In this document: positions 1 to 5,985 of the stretch, in pieces | Numbering within the stretch: position 1 is the first letter of the stretch | Layout of the letters: each line of letters begins with the position of its first letter | Origin: Desulfobacca acetoxidans | GTDB lineage: Bacteria > Desulfobacterota > Desulfobaccia > Desulfobaccales > 0-14-0-80-60-11 | DNA: 8,281 bases | Assembly: GCA_020723225.1 (NCBI GenBank) | Contig: DYJG01000093.1 | Coordinates: forward strand, 1-8,281 | Direction of reading: 5' to 3' | Position numbers and translations under genes: made by a program | Notes under the pieces: generated by a model | What the model saw: only the letters and a program-made list of their open reading frames with translations | The model's database searches: none | Told to the model about the DNA's origin: nothing

Positions 1-23
1 CCCCAATTACCCCCCAATTACCC
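1..23. repeat. Short tandem repeat, 11-base period
   Basis: The first 23 bases contain two copies of a C-run followed by AATTA, with the AATTA cores at 5-9 and 16-20 (11 bases apart) and a third C-run after them. The array is cut by the window edge, so its full length is unknown. It lies just downstream of the minus-strand antitoxin gene. Other intergenic regions here carry simple repeats with a 7-base period; this one does not share that period. No function can be read from it. Confidence 0.5.
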
Positions 24-85
24 TTCTCGCTATTACTATTTCTCGTGGCAGACCTACATGGTCCCAACAACTTTAATGGTTCTTG

Positions 86-388
86 TCACCCTAACGCCGC
101 CAATCCTTTCCGATCAATCAGATCGAGCAACCGTTGCGCCGGGCCGCTGGGTTTTTTCTGCCCCCGTTCCCATTGTTGCACCGTGGTCTTGCCGATGCCC
201 AGGATCGCCGCAAACACCGCCTGGCTGACATGATTCGCCTGGCGGATGCGCCGGATATCCTCGGGCCGAAACGCCCGTTTGGGCGGCAGGCAAAGGGCCT
301 TCACCTGGCGCATGGTAATTTCGTCCATGGCCCCGGCCTTGAACAGATCTTGCGCCATCTCCTGGGCAATATCCAAAATCTCACTCAT
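86..388 (-). CDS. higA: HigA/NadS-type antitoxin, XRE-family HTH regulator
   Basis: A 100-residue protein predicted to neutralise the RelE-fold toxin encoded just upstream and to repress the operon by binding its promoter. The N-terminal ~40 residues are an acidic helical segment. Residues ~42-92 form an XRE/Cro-type helix-turn-helix: IRRIRQ, then VSQAVFAAILGIGKTTVQQWERG at about 54-76, then a KKPSGPAQRLLDLI helix, typical of HigA2/NadS antitoxins. The ATG overlaps the toxin stop codon by 8 bases (381-388). A GGAGG lies 9 bases before the ATG inside the toxin's 3' end, so translation is probably coupled. The toxin-before-antitoxin order is the HigBA order, the reverse of RelBE. The family call is firm; the symbol is by family resemblance. 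Confidence 0.85.
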   Translation of the reverse strand: MSEILDIAQEMAQDLFKAGAMDEITMRQVKALCLPPKRAFRPEDIRRIRQANHVSQAVFAAILGIGKTTVQQWERGQKKPSGPAQRLLDLIDRKGLAALG

Positions 389-761
389 GATGTTTTACCT
401 CCACAATAGAGCCTTCCTGCAGAAGCAGGCTCACTTGCTCATCCGTTGCCGACACAAAAGCCTCAGCAACCAAGCTTAGGGCTTGCTTTTCCTTCTCCGA
501 AATACTGGCCCTGGCATTTTTGGCGAAGGCATAAAGAAAGACAATACGATCCGTGTTCGGCCTTTTGTACCCGATAATAATCCGATAGCCGCCACGCTTC
601 CCGCTCCCTTCCCGTGCCAGCCGCTTTTTAAACAAACCGCCGCCAAGATCGGCCTCTACTTGCCCCGCAACAACTTCCGCCGCCGCTTGTACCAAGGCGA
701 AATCCGGAACATCCTCCATGCGCGCCCAGCGGGTGAACCATTTGTTTTTGAATACTCTCAT
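381..761 (-). CDS. higB: HigB-type (RelE/ParE superfamily) toxin
   Basis: A 126-residue basic-core protein of the RelE-like toxin family, which in characterised members cuts ribosome-bound mRNA. It opens MRVFKNKWFTRWAR. It has a conserved middle DLGGGLFKKRLAR (residues 38-50) and GKRGGYRIIIGYK (54-66), a strand with FLYAFAKNARASIS (75-88), and a C-terminal helix. Those lysines and arginines (K45, K46, R47, R50, R60, K81, R84) are the expected RNA-binding or catalytic positions by family analogy. The first ATG is chosen because the N-terminal motif is typical of the family. No good ribosome binding site precedes it, and the predicted -10 box lies only 7 bases upstream, so the message may be nearly leaderless. 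It is intact and full length, and is the first gene of the operon with the antitoxin at 86-388. Confidence 0.85.
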   Translation of the reverse strand: MRVFKNKWFTRWARMEDVPDFALVQAAAEVVAGQVEADLGGGLFKKRLAREGSGKRGGYRIIIGYKRPNTDRIVFLYAFAKNARASISEKEKQALSLVAEAFVSATDEQVSLLLQEGSIVEVKHHE

Positions 762-768
762 TTTTTCT

Positions 769-798
769 AATATATCACTTAGTGATACAATTTATCAA
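769..798 (-). promoter_or_regulatory. Toxin-antitoxin operon promoter, sigma-70 type
   Basis: Read on the minus strand, a TTGATA -35 box (793-798) is followed 18 bases later by a TATATT -10 box (769-774). With a one-base shift the -10 box is ATATAT at 17-base spacing. Transcription would start at about 761-763, at or next to the toxin ATG at 761. The 15-base palindrome at 773-787 fills most of the spacer and touches the -10 box, as expected for an autoregulated toxin-antitoxin operon. This is a motif reading, not an experimental start. Confidence 0.6.
773..787. promoter_or_regulatory. Palindromic operator, probable antitoxin binding site
   Basis: The sequence TATCACTTAGTGATA is a perfect inverted repeat with 7-base arms around a single central base. 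It sits between the -35 and -10 boxes of the toxin-antitoxin promoter. Type II HTH antitoxins usually bind such palindromes to repress their own operon, so the likely ligand is the 86-388 product, alone or with the toxin. The palindrome is seen directly; the binding protein is inferred from position. Confidence 0.65.
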
Positions 799-815
799 CT
801 GAAAATTGGATAAAA

Positions 816-841
816 AAATGCCCGGCCGCAGCCGGGCATTT
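816..841 (-). terminator. Rho-independent terminator of the acyl-CoA synthetase gene
   Basis: A perfect 11-base stem (arms 816-826 and 831-841) closes a 4-base loop. Read on the minus strand, the GC-rich stem is followed by a run of seven T (812-818, partly inside the stem), the classic intrinsic terminator form. It lies ~75 bases after the stop codon of the minus-strand ligase (918) and just upstream of the toxin-antitoxin promoter, so it would insulate that operon from read-through. Confidence 0.85.
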
Positions 842-855
842 CTTTGTAAAGAGCT

Positions 856-882
856 TCCGGGGGCGGCTCACCCGCCCCCGGA
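856..882. other. Second strong GC-rich hairpin after the ligase gene
   Basis: Eleven-base perfect arms (856-866 and 872-882, TCCGGGGGCGG and its complement) enclose a 5-base loop, 36 bases after the ligase stop codon on the minus strand. No T-run follows on either strand, so it is not a canonical terminator by itself. It probably acts together with the 816-841 terminator or protects the 3' end of the mRNA. Confidence 0.6.
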
Positions 883-917
883 GAGTTAATGGCTCGCCGG
901 CGGTACGCCGTGCGACT

Positions 918-2603
918 TTACTTCACCTTCGGCACGAACTTGGTGGTGTATTCCGGATAGTGCTTCCGGAGGTCTTTCTTAATGATCTTGCCGGTGGGAG
1001 TGCGCGGAATGGCCGGCAGGAAGACCACTTCCCGGGGCAGTTTGTAAGTGGCCAGCAAATCCATGGTGGATTTGATGATCTCGTTGGCCAACTCCTGGGA
1101 GGCAGTGTGGCCGCCCTCCAACTCCACCATGGCCACCACTTTCTGGCCCATGATTTCGTCGGGGATGCCCACCACCGCGTCGTCCCGCACTGCGGGGTGG
1201 CGGAGGATGCAGTCTTCGATCTCCGAGGGCGCCAGGCGGAAGCCGGAGGACTTGATCATGTCGTCTTCCCGGGCCTGGAAGAAGATGAAGCCGTCTTTGT
1301 CCATCATGACCGCGTCGCCCATCATGTTGAAGCCGTCTTTGATGCCCTTTTTCATGGACTTCAGGAGCTTCTGGTCCTGTATGTAGGGCTTCCAGTACAG
1401 GGTGGCGGTGGGGCCTTTGATCATCATGGAGCCCACTTCGCCGGGGCCCGCGGTGGTGCCGTCTTCCCGCACCACTTTGATCTCGAAGCCGGGGAGCGCC
1501 CTGCCGATGGAGTCGGGCATGGGAATATCGCTCATGGTGTTGGAGGTCACCAGGTGCATCATCTCGGTGCCGCCCAGGCCTTCCCAGATGGGTTTGCCGG
1601 TCTTGGCCTGCCACATGGCCAGGGTCTTGCCGGTCAAGGCGTCGCCGCCGGTGGTGTACATCCGCACGCTGGAGGCGTCGTAGTCGTTGAAATTGGGCAT
1701 TTCCAGCAGCTTCCGGTACGCCGTGGGCAGACCGGTGATCACCGTGATCTTGTGCTTCTGGATGGTTCCCATCATGTCGTCCGGGGTGAACTTGGGCAGC
1801 AGGGAAATGGCGGCCGCGCCGGCAAAGGGGATGTTGCAGAAGGTGCCGTAGCCCGCGGCAAAGGTCACGGGGGCGGAACCGCCCAGCACGTCGCCGGGGC
1901 CCATCTTATAGACATACTTGTTCACCACGTTGGACTCGATGAGCACTTCCCGGACGAAATGCACGCAGCCCTTGGGCTGGCCGGTGGTGCCGGAGGTGAA
2001 AAGGATGACGCCGATGTCGTTGGCGTCCAGCTTGACGTTCGCAAACTGGTCGGAGGCCGTGGCCATCTCTTTGGCGAAGGAAACAAAGCCCTTGGCCGTT
2101 ACTTCATCGGGGTTGCCGCCCACCACGATGAGCTTGGTGTCCTGCTCGAATTCGTGCTTGGCTGCTTCCACCGGTCCCATGAGGGGGAAGCTTACCACAA
2201 AGGCCGCGAATTCGGCGTTGTTCACCACGAAGGCCACTTCTTCCTTGGCCCACAAGGGGGAGACGGGCACCGGGATGGCGCCGATCTTCTGGACGCCGAA
2301 GTTGGCGGCAACGGCTTCCGGCATATTGGTCATGCGCAGGCCCACCCGGTCCTGAGCCTCGACGCCAATCTTTTTGAGGACGTTGGCGAACTTGTTGGCC
2401 ATGGCCAGCAACTCTTTGTAGGTGATCTTCTGATCGCCAAACAGAATGGCAAGCTGGTCACCCCGGCCTTCCTTCACATGCTTGTCCAGAAATTCTTCCG
2501 CAATATTCCACTGTCCTGAAGCATACTGCTTGAACTCCTCAGGCGCGGTATAGTCGGCCCAGAGTTCTTTGGGGGGCAAATAATCGGCAGGAATTTTACC
2601 CAT
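918..2603 (-). CDS. AMP-forming acyl/aryl-CoA synthetase, benzoate-CoA-ligase-like
   Basis: A 561-residue cytoplasmic ANL-superfamily ligase that would activate a carboxylic acid with ATP and CoA through an acyl-adenylate. Visible motifs, numbered from the chosen start: the P-loop TSGTTGQPKG (203-212), the A5 motif LGGTEMMH (~343-350), the GD of A7 (429-430), the hinge region REDDMIKSSGFRLAPSEIE (445-463), and the C-terminal catalytic lysine in PTGK (K539). The A5 region and the SN shortly after it resemble benzoate-CoA ligases (GSTEMLH followed by SN), so an aromatic, alicyclic or short branched substrate is likely; the exact acid cannot be read. An ATG at 2612 touches the GAAGGAGG Shine-Dalgarno (2613-2620) with no spacer, whereas the ATG at 2603 has 9 bases, so 2603 is preferred (2612 would add MQY). 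It is monocistronic, with its own promoter and terminator. Confidence 0.88.
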   Translation of the reverse strand: MGKIPADYLPPKELWADYTAPEEFKQYASGQWNIAEEFLDKHVKEGRGDQLAILFGDQKITYKELLAMANKFANVLKKIGVEAQDRVGLRMTNMPEAVAANFGVQKIGAIPVPVSPLWAKEEVAFVVNNAEFAAFVVSFPLMGPVEAAKHEFEQDTKLIVVGGNPDEVTAKGFVSFAKEMATASDQFANVKLDANDIGVILFTSGTTGQPKGCVHFVREVLIESNVVNKYVYKMGPGDVLGGSAPVTFAAGYGTFCNIPFAGAAAISLLPKFTPDDMMGTIQKHKITVITGLPTAYRKLLEMPNFNDYDASSVRMYTTGGDALTGKTLAMWQAKTGKPIWEGLGGTEMMHLVTSNTMSDIPMPDSIGRALPGFEIKVVREDGTTAGPGEVGSMMIKGPTATLYWKPYIQDQKLLKSMKKGIKDGFNMMGDAVMMDKDGFIFFQAREDDMIKSSGFRLAPSEIEDCILRHPAVRDDAVVGIPDEIMGQKVVAMVELEGGHTASQELANEIIKSTMDLLATYKLPREVVFLPAIPRTPTGKIIKKDLRKHYPEYTTKFVPKVK

Positions 2604-2612
2604 GTACTGCAT

Positions 2613-2620
2613 CCTCCTTC
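2613..2620 (-). promoter_or_regulatory. Ribosome binding site deciding the ligase start
   Basis: Minus-strand GAAGGAGG directly abuts the upstream ATG (2612) and lies 9 bases before the ATG at 2603. Zero spacing would not allow efficient initiation at 2612, so this site favours the shorter protein. Confidence 0.7.
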
Positions 2621-2676
2621 TGGCGTTTAGTTATCTAAAGGGTTCTCGGCCTTTACAGGACTAAACCATGTGAAGC

Positions 2677-2704
2677 ATATTACAAGGTCTTGGGCAAGTG
2701 TCAA
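2677..2704 (-). promoter_or_regulatory. Sigma-70-type promoter of the acyl-CoA synthetase gene
   Basis: On the minus strand a perfect TTGACA -35 box (2699-2704) is followed after 16 bases by TAATAT (2677-2682), which matches 4 of 6 bases of the -10 consensus. The predicted start near 2670 gives a 5' leader of about 65 bases. No operator palindrome was recognised beside it. The promoter is separate from that of the CoA-transferase genes. Confidence 0.55.
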
Positions 2705-2720
2705 GAAATTTATGGGTTTG

Positions 2721-2755
2721 CAGTTTTCGGTTTTCGGTTATTAGCTTTCGTTTTT
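2721..2755. repeat. Degenerate 7-base repeat, left inverted arm (module A)
   Basis: Five consecutive heptads start at 2721, with consensus close to CGGTTTT. The 17-base stretch at 2723-2739 is exactly complementary to part of the array at 2835-2904, so the two arrays face each other across ~80 bases. The arm sits upstream of the ligase -35 box, between the divergent ligase and glycosyltransferase genes. Confidence 0.7.
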
Positions 2756-2808
2756 TATCCTGGTACACCGGCTTCAAACTGTTTTCCAGCCAAGATCAAG
2801 GGCGGATT

Positions 2809-2817
2809 TGATATACT
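2809..2817 (+). promoter_or_regulatory. Possible extended -10 promoter for the GT4 gene
   Basis: TGATATACT fits an extended -10 element (TGnTATACT), with five of six bases of the -10 consensus. No convincing -35 box is seen 17 bases upstream, which is tolerated with an extended -10. The start would be near 2824, so the heptad array at 2835-2904 would form almost all of the 5' leader of the gene beginning at 2904. Confidence 0.4.
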
Positions 2818-2834
2818 ATTTTTAAGAGCTTTTG

Positions 2835-2903
<69 letters not shown>

Positions 2904-2904
<1 letters not shown>

Positions 2905-4094
2905 TGCCCACCGTCGCCCTCATCGGCCCCGAACTCTACCCCATCCCCCCCATCCGGGGGGGCGCGGTGGAGCTGTTCATCGAGCAGACCGCGGCCCGGC
3001 TCACCCATTGGCGGCCGGTGGTCATCGGCCCGTCGGACCCGGAGCTGCCGGACCATGAGGTGCTGGGCGGCGTGGAATATTTTCGCATTCACCTAAGCGG
3101 TTGGCGGGGACGCCTTTATAAGCGCCACCGCCGGCTCTTTCCCTTCTACGACCGGCGGGTGGCGGCCATTCTCCGCCGGATCCGGCCGGACCTGGTGCAT
3201 ATCCACAATCGCCCTCTCCTGGCCTCGTTTTTGGGAAAATGCCGGGGACTGGAAAAGACCCCGCTGGTCCTGCATATGCATAACCTGCAAAATTCCCTGG
3301 GCCGCCGGGAAAAATCGCCTCCGGGCGCCTCCGTCCCGATGGCCGGATTCATCGGCTGCAGCCGGTTCGTGGTGGAGCAGGAAAAATCCCGGCTGGGCCG
3401 GGACGCGGCCGCCCGTTTTGTGGTTTATAACGGTGTTGACACCGAAGCTTTTCTAACCCCCTGGGACCATCCGGCCTCCAGGGAGAAAATACGTCACCGG
3501 TATCAATTAACGGATGAACCAACGGTCCTCTTCGTGGGCAAGCTCCGGGAAAGCAAAGGTGTCCAGATCCTCCTGGCGGCCATGGAACAGGTCTGGTCCC
3601 GATTTCCCCCGGCAGTCCTGGTCCTCGTGGGGGGCACGGAATTCGGCCTGGGCCGCACCGACCGGGAGACCCCTTTTCTCCGGGAAATGCGCCGCCGGAT
3701 AGAAAAAGCCCGGGGCCGGGTGGTCCTCACCGGCTTCATTCCCCCGGCCCGCATCCCGGAGGCCTATCTCCTGGGGGATATCTTCGTCGGCCCTTCGCAA
3801 ATCGAAGAAGGCCTGGGCATGGTTTTTTTAGAGGCCTCAGCCGCGGGCCTGCCCATCATCGCCAGCCGCCGGGGAGGCATCCCCGAAATCGTCCGGGACG
3901 ACTTTAACGGCCTGCTGCTGCAACAACACGATGACCCCCGGGAACTGGCCGCAAAAATCAACCTGCTGCTGGAGGACCAGGACCTGCGCCGGCGCCTGGG
4001 CCGGCAAGGCAGGGCTTTTTTTCAGGACAACTTCTCCTGGGAGATAATCGCCCAACGCCAGGAAGAGGTGTATGATGAGATTGTGGGGAGATAA
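2904..4094 (+). CDS. GT4-family glycosyltransferase (GT-B fold)
   Basis: A 396-residue retaining glycosyltransferase, probably transferring a sugar from a nucleotide-sugar in envelope polysaccharide or LPS synthesis. The N-terminal Rossmann domain begins MPTVALIGPELYPIPPIRGGAVE (~1-23), with the glycine-rich acceptor-side loop. A DLVHIHN strand (~96-102) and VVYNGVDTEAF (~173-183) follow. The C-terminal domain starts VLFVGKLRESKG (~208-219). The donor-binding E-x7-E motif is in EEGLGMVFLEA (E302 and E310), followed by GGIPEIV. The start resembles CotSA/YtcC-type GT4 proteins (IPPxRGGAV). An in-frame TTG at 2832 would add 24 residues, but these are encoded by the heptad repeat and unlike the family, so the ATG at 2904 is used. 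No clear Shine-Dalgarno precedes it. Donor and acceptor are unknown. The GT9 gene follows after 152 bases. Confidence 0.88.
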
Positions 4095-4216
4095 GCTGTC
4101 AGTTTTCAGCTATCAGCGGTCAACTAAAGAAAATACAACGGAAAATGGATCTAATTTGGCTCATCCCGCTTTAAGTTTTTAAAGCTGTAAGCTGAAAGCT
4201 GATAGCTGACAGCCAA
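4095..4216. repeat. Facing inverted heptad repeats (module B) between the two glycosyltransferase genes
   Basis: The left arm starts at the GT4 stop codon: four heptads of the type AGCTRTC (4094-4121). The right arm has heptads AAGCTGT, AAGCTGA, AAGCTGA, TAGCTGA and CAGCCAA at 4182-4216. Bases 4095-4117 and 4191-4213 form a 23-base inverted repeat with 20 matches; one of the three mismatches would be a G-U pair in RNA. The enclosed ~70 bases are AT-rich and hold no recognised motif. The module could fold into a long hairpin in the transcript. No T-run follows, so it is not a standard terminator. Confidence 0.8.
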
Positions 4217-4232
4217 AATCCAACAAGATTTC

Positions 4233-4237
4233 AAGGA
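4233..4237 (+). promoter_or_regulatory. Ribosome binding site supporting a TTG start
   Basis: AAGGA lies 9 bases before the TTG at 4247. No ATG or GTG with better context is available before the conserved GT9 motif, so a TTG start is the best reading. Confidence 0.5.
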
Positions 4238-4246
4238 TCTAAACCT

Positions 4247-5398
4247 TTGGGACATAAGTTGTTAACGTGGGGAGTCCGTAATTACTTACGCCGCCAGGTG
4301 CGAAAACGGCCGCCTCTGCCCCTGGACGGGCTCGACCCTAAGAAGGTGCAGCGGGTGTTGCTGATCAACAGCACCGCCCTGGGAGATCTGCTCTTCTCCA
4401 CTCCGGCCATCCGGGCCCTAAAAGAGACCTATCCCCATTGGCGCCTGGACCTCCTGGTCAACCCGAGTTACGCGGCGCTGATGCAACAGAATCCCCACCT
4501 GGAACGCCTCATCCCCTTTCCCGGACGCAGTTGGCGTCTGCTGGGCCTGATGCGGGAGCTGAAACGCGAGTCTTACGATCTGGTGATCATCCTCCACGGC
4601 AACGACCCCGAAGCCACCCTCCTGGCCTGGTCCGCCGGCAGCCCTTATATCATCGGCTCGGCGTACAGTCCCTTGAGCTTCGCCTATGCCGCCAAGGTGG
4701 AAAGAAAGGACCCTTTTCAGCACGCCATCGAACGGCGTCTGGATTTCGTGCGCCTCCTGGGAGCGGATGCCCCGGATAAAAGAATGCAACTCTTCTTGAC
4801 CCCGAAAGAGTTAATCCGGGCCGAGGTGCTTGCCATCAGGCATTTCGGCGAAAACCCTGCGGTGGTGGCGGCCTTCCACCCATTCGGCTCCGGCCGTTAC
4901 AAATGGTGGCCTCCAGAGTCCTATGCCGCCTTGGGCAACCACCTCCACGAGACTTATGGAGCCGCGATCCTGCTCATCAGCGGCCCCGGGGACCGGCAGG
5001 AAGCGGAGTCCCTGGCGGGCCGCCTGGCCGGCCCCGTCCTGGTGACCGGCGGGCGCCCTCTCCCCGAAGTGGCGGCCTTCCTGAAACATTGCCACCTGTT
5101 CGTGGGCAATGACAGTGGCCCTTTGCACCTGGCTCTGGCCTTGGGAGTCCCCAGCCTCGCCCTCCTGGGTGCGGACCATCCCCGGCGCATCGGCCCCCAT
5201 GCAGTGGATTGGGGCACTTTCCTCTACCGCAAGGAAGAGGTCTGCCCTCAGGAGCACTGCCTGAACCAAAAGTGCCCGGACAATAAATGTCTCCAGGCCA
5301 TCCGGGTGGGGGAAGCGGCGGATCTCATCCGCACCTGGTGGCAACCCCGGTTTAAGGCAGAGCAATCAGGGGGAAAAGGTGAAAAGGGAAAAAGGTGA
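4247..5398 (+). CDS. GT9-family glycosyltransferase, ADP-heptose:LPS heptosyltransferase-like
   Basis: A 383-residue inverting GT-B enzyme of the WaaC/WaaF/RfaF family, which adds heptose to the LPS inner core at the cytoplasmic face of the inner membrane. The N-terminal motif RVLLINSTALGDLLFSTPAIRALK (36-59) includes the conserved catalytic-type aspartate D47. The C-terminal domain carries the phosphate/nucleotide-sugar region FHPFGSGRYKWWPPESYAAL (~210-229) and the hallmark VGNDSGPLHLALALGVP (286-302). Cysteines C333, C338, C344 and C348 lie in the segment where GT9 proteins often have conserved cysteines. The start is TTG at 4247, with AAGGA (4233-4237) 9 bases upstream; the first ~35 residues are a basic, amphipathic extension. 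The last ~10 residues (SGGKGEKGKR) are encoded by the purine-rich repeat of module C. It may share a transcript with the GT4 gene. Confidence 0.88.
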   Translation: MGHKLLTWGVRNYLRRQVRKRPPLPLDGLDPKKVQRVLLINSTALGDLLFSTPAIRALKETYPHWRLDLLVNPSYAALMQQNPHLERLIPFPGRSWRLLGLMRELKRESYDLVIILHGNDPEATLLAWSAGSPYIIGSAYSPLSFAYAAKVERKDPFQHAIERRLDFVRLLGADAPDKRMQLFLTPKELIRAEVLAIRHFGENPAVVAAFHPFGSGRYKWWPPESYAALGNHLHETYGAAILLISGPGDRQEAESLAGRLAGPVLVTGGRPLPEVAAFLKHCHLFVGNDSGPLHLALALGVPSLALLGADHPRRIGPHAVDWGTFLYRKEEVCPQEHCLNQKCPDNKCLQAIRVGEAADLIRTWWQPRFKAEQSGGKGEKGKR

Positions 5399-5530
5399 AA
5401 AGGGTTAAAAACAGATCCCTTTCCCTTTTATCAGCCTTGAGTTTGAAAAGAAGTAAATGTTGAAAGATTAAGTAGTTATCAGAACTGGCTTCTTCCCTTT
5501 TCCCCCTTTCCCCTTTTTCCCTTTTCCCCC
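5369..5530. repeat. Facing inverted purine/pyrimidine 7-8-base repeats (module C)
   Basis: The left arm (5369-5404) is an A/G-rich array with two exact copies of AAAAGGTGAAAAGGG, 16 bases apart. The right arm (5491-5530) is the C/T-rich counterpart. The 15 bases at 5381-5395 are exactly complementary to 5512-5526. The array overlaps the 3' end of the GT9 gene, whose TGA is at 5396-5398. A shorter internal complement (AAAAGGG at 5398-5404 with CCCTTTT at 5423-5429) could form a hairpin just past the stop codon. The purine strand asymmetry would also permit triplex or H-DNA formation. Confidence 0.75.
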
Positions 5531-5591
5531 AAAATTTTTCCTTGTGCCTTATTTCTCATAATTATCCTCCTCCTCCAAAATCTCTGGGCAT

Positions 5592-5626
5592 CTGACCCCT
5601 GACCCCTGGCCCCTGTCTCCTGGGGT
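5592..5626. repeat. Five degenerate CTGACCC heptads (module D)
   Basis: CTGACCC occurs twice, then CTGGCCC, CTGTCTC and CTGGGGT, all in exact 7-base register. The last unit merges with the palindrome at 5622-5636. No facing arm of similar length was found nearby, unlike modules A to C. Confidence 0.75.
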
Positions 5627-5636
5627 GAATCACCCC
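5622..5636. promoter_or_regulatory. Palindrome, possible activator binding site
   Basis: GGGGTGAATCACCCC has perfect 7-base arms around one central base. It lies ~150 bases upstream of the -24 element at 5785, within the usual range for enhancer-binding activators of sigma-54 promoters. The palindrome is direct observation; the activator is inferred, and no regulator gene lies in the window. Confidence 0.4.
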
Positions 5637-5722
5637 TGCCGGTGATACCGATTCCCCCAACACTTCCGGGGGAGACCCGGCCCAGAGCCAAGAAATCAGG
5701 GGCGAGGAATCTTTGGGGAAGA

Positions 5723-5735
5723 AATCATTTAATTA
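5723..5735 (+). promoter_or_regulatory. IHF-like binding site
   Basis: AATCATTTAATTA matches the IHF core consensus WATCARNNNNTTR at every defined position but one. It lies between the palindrome at 5622-5636 and the -24/-12 promoter, where IHF bends DNA to bring an activator to sigma-54 polymerase. AT-rich DNA produces chance matches, so support comes mainly from position. Confidence 0.4.
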
Positions 5736-5782
5736 ATCCAGCATGTTGTCTTCTTCTATTTTTGTGTCGGATTTCGCGCCAT

Positions 5783-5799
5783 TTGGCACAAAATTAGCT
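5783..5799 (+). promoter_or_regulatory. Sigma-54 (-24/-12) promoter of the CoA-transferase genes
   Basis: TTGGCACAAAATTAGCT matches the consensus YTGGCACGNNNNTTGCW with two mismatches. The invariant GG (5785-5786) and GC (5797-5798) are separated by exactly 10 bases. Transcription would start near 5810, leaving a ~183-base leader before the ATG at 5993. Sigma-54 control with an activator is common for inducible acid and aromatic catabolism. No good sigma-70 promoter was seen in this interval. Confidence 0.65.
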
Positions 5800-5814
5800 T
5801 AAAGAGACTGAGGC

Positions 5815-5967
5815 ATGAAACCAGAGGTATGCAGAAATGCCTGGCTCATCCCGAGCCAGGAAAACAATTCCAGGCTCCCGATACCAGCTAGAGCCTTGCC
5901 GAAAGGGGGTGAAGACCCAGAGTATTCGTGCATTATTTGCGGACAGAGTTTCCACAAGCCATTATGA
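5815..5967 (+). CDS. Candidate 50-residue small protein with a CxxC zinc-knuckle-like end
   Basis: An ATG-to-TGA frame encodes 50 residues that I do not recognise. Its notable part is the C-terminus, YSCIICGQSFHKPL, with C39 and C42 in a CxxCG arrangement and a following histidine (H47), like half of a zinc-binding knuckle; C6 is a further cysteine. In its favour: it lies 26 bases before the CoA-transferase, starts ~5 bases after the predicted sigma-54 start site, and a stop codon immediately precedes it in frame. Against it: the ribosome binding site is poor (GAGG only one base from the ATG), and it uses AGA, AGG and ATA codons with lower third-position GC than the neighbouring genes. It could be a leader peptide or chance. 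Confidence 0.3.
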   Translation: MKPEVCRNAWLIPSQENNSRLPIPARALPKGGEDPEYSCIICGQSFHKPL

Positions 5968-5978
5968 ATTAATCGTTG

Positions 5979-5985
5979 AAGGAGG
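5979..5985 (+). promoter_or_regulatory. Strong Shine-Dalgarno of the first CoA-transferase
   Basis: AAGGAGG lies 7 bases before the ATG at 5993. It is a near-ideal site and fixes this start. Confidence 0.8.

Larger units (their letters stand above)
5531..5780. other. Intergenic region upstream of the sigma-54 promoter
   Basis: No convincing gene is seen here on either strand. The region contains the heptad array at 5592-5626, a dense group of short inverted repeats between 5622 and 5680 (GGGGTGA/TCACCCC at 5622-5636, CGGT/ACCG at 5640-5650, TCCCCC/GGGGGA at 5653-5673, CCGGG/CCCGG at 5666-5680), and an AT-rich stretch with an IHF-like site at 5723-5735. This is the position expected for enhancer sites of a sigma-54 promoter. 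Confidence 0.5.

Noticed and set aside
960..2519. 519-codon open frame on the plus strand
   Set aside because: It is antisense to the acyl-CoA synthetase, is rich in His, Gly and Val as expected from the complement of GC-rich codons, and matches no family. The minus-strand gene has all ANL motifs.
5620..5700. Possible cobalamin or other riboswitch in the GC-rich inverted-repeat cluster
   Set aside because: I compared both strands with remembered cobalamin and molybdenum-cofactor consensus elements and found no match. The cluster also lies upstream of the predicted transcription start.
5840..5860. CCTGGCTC/GAGCCAGG hairpin as a terminator
   Set aside because: No T-run follows on either strand and it lies upstream of the gene in the predicted leader, so it is treated as leader structure.
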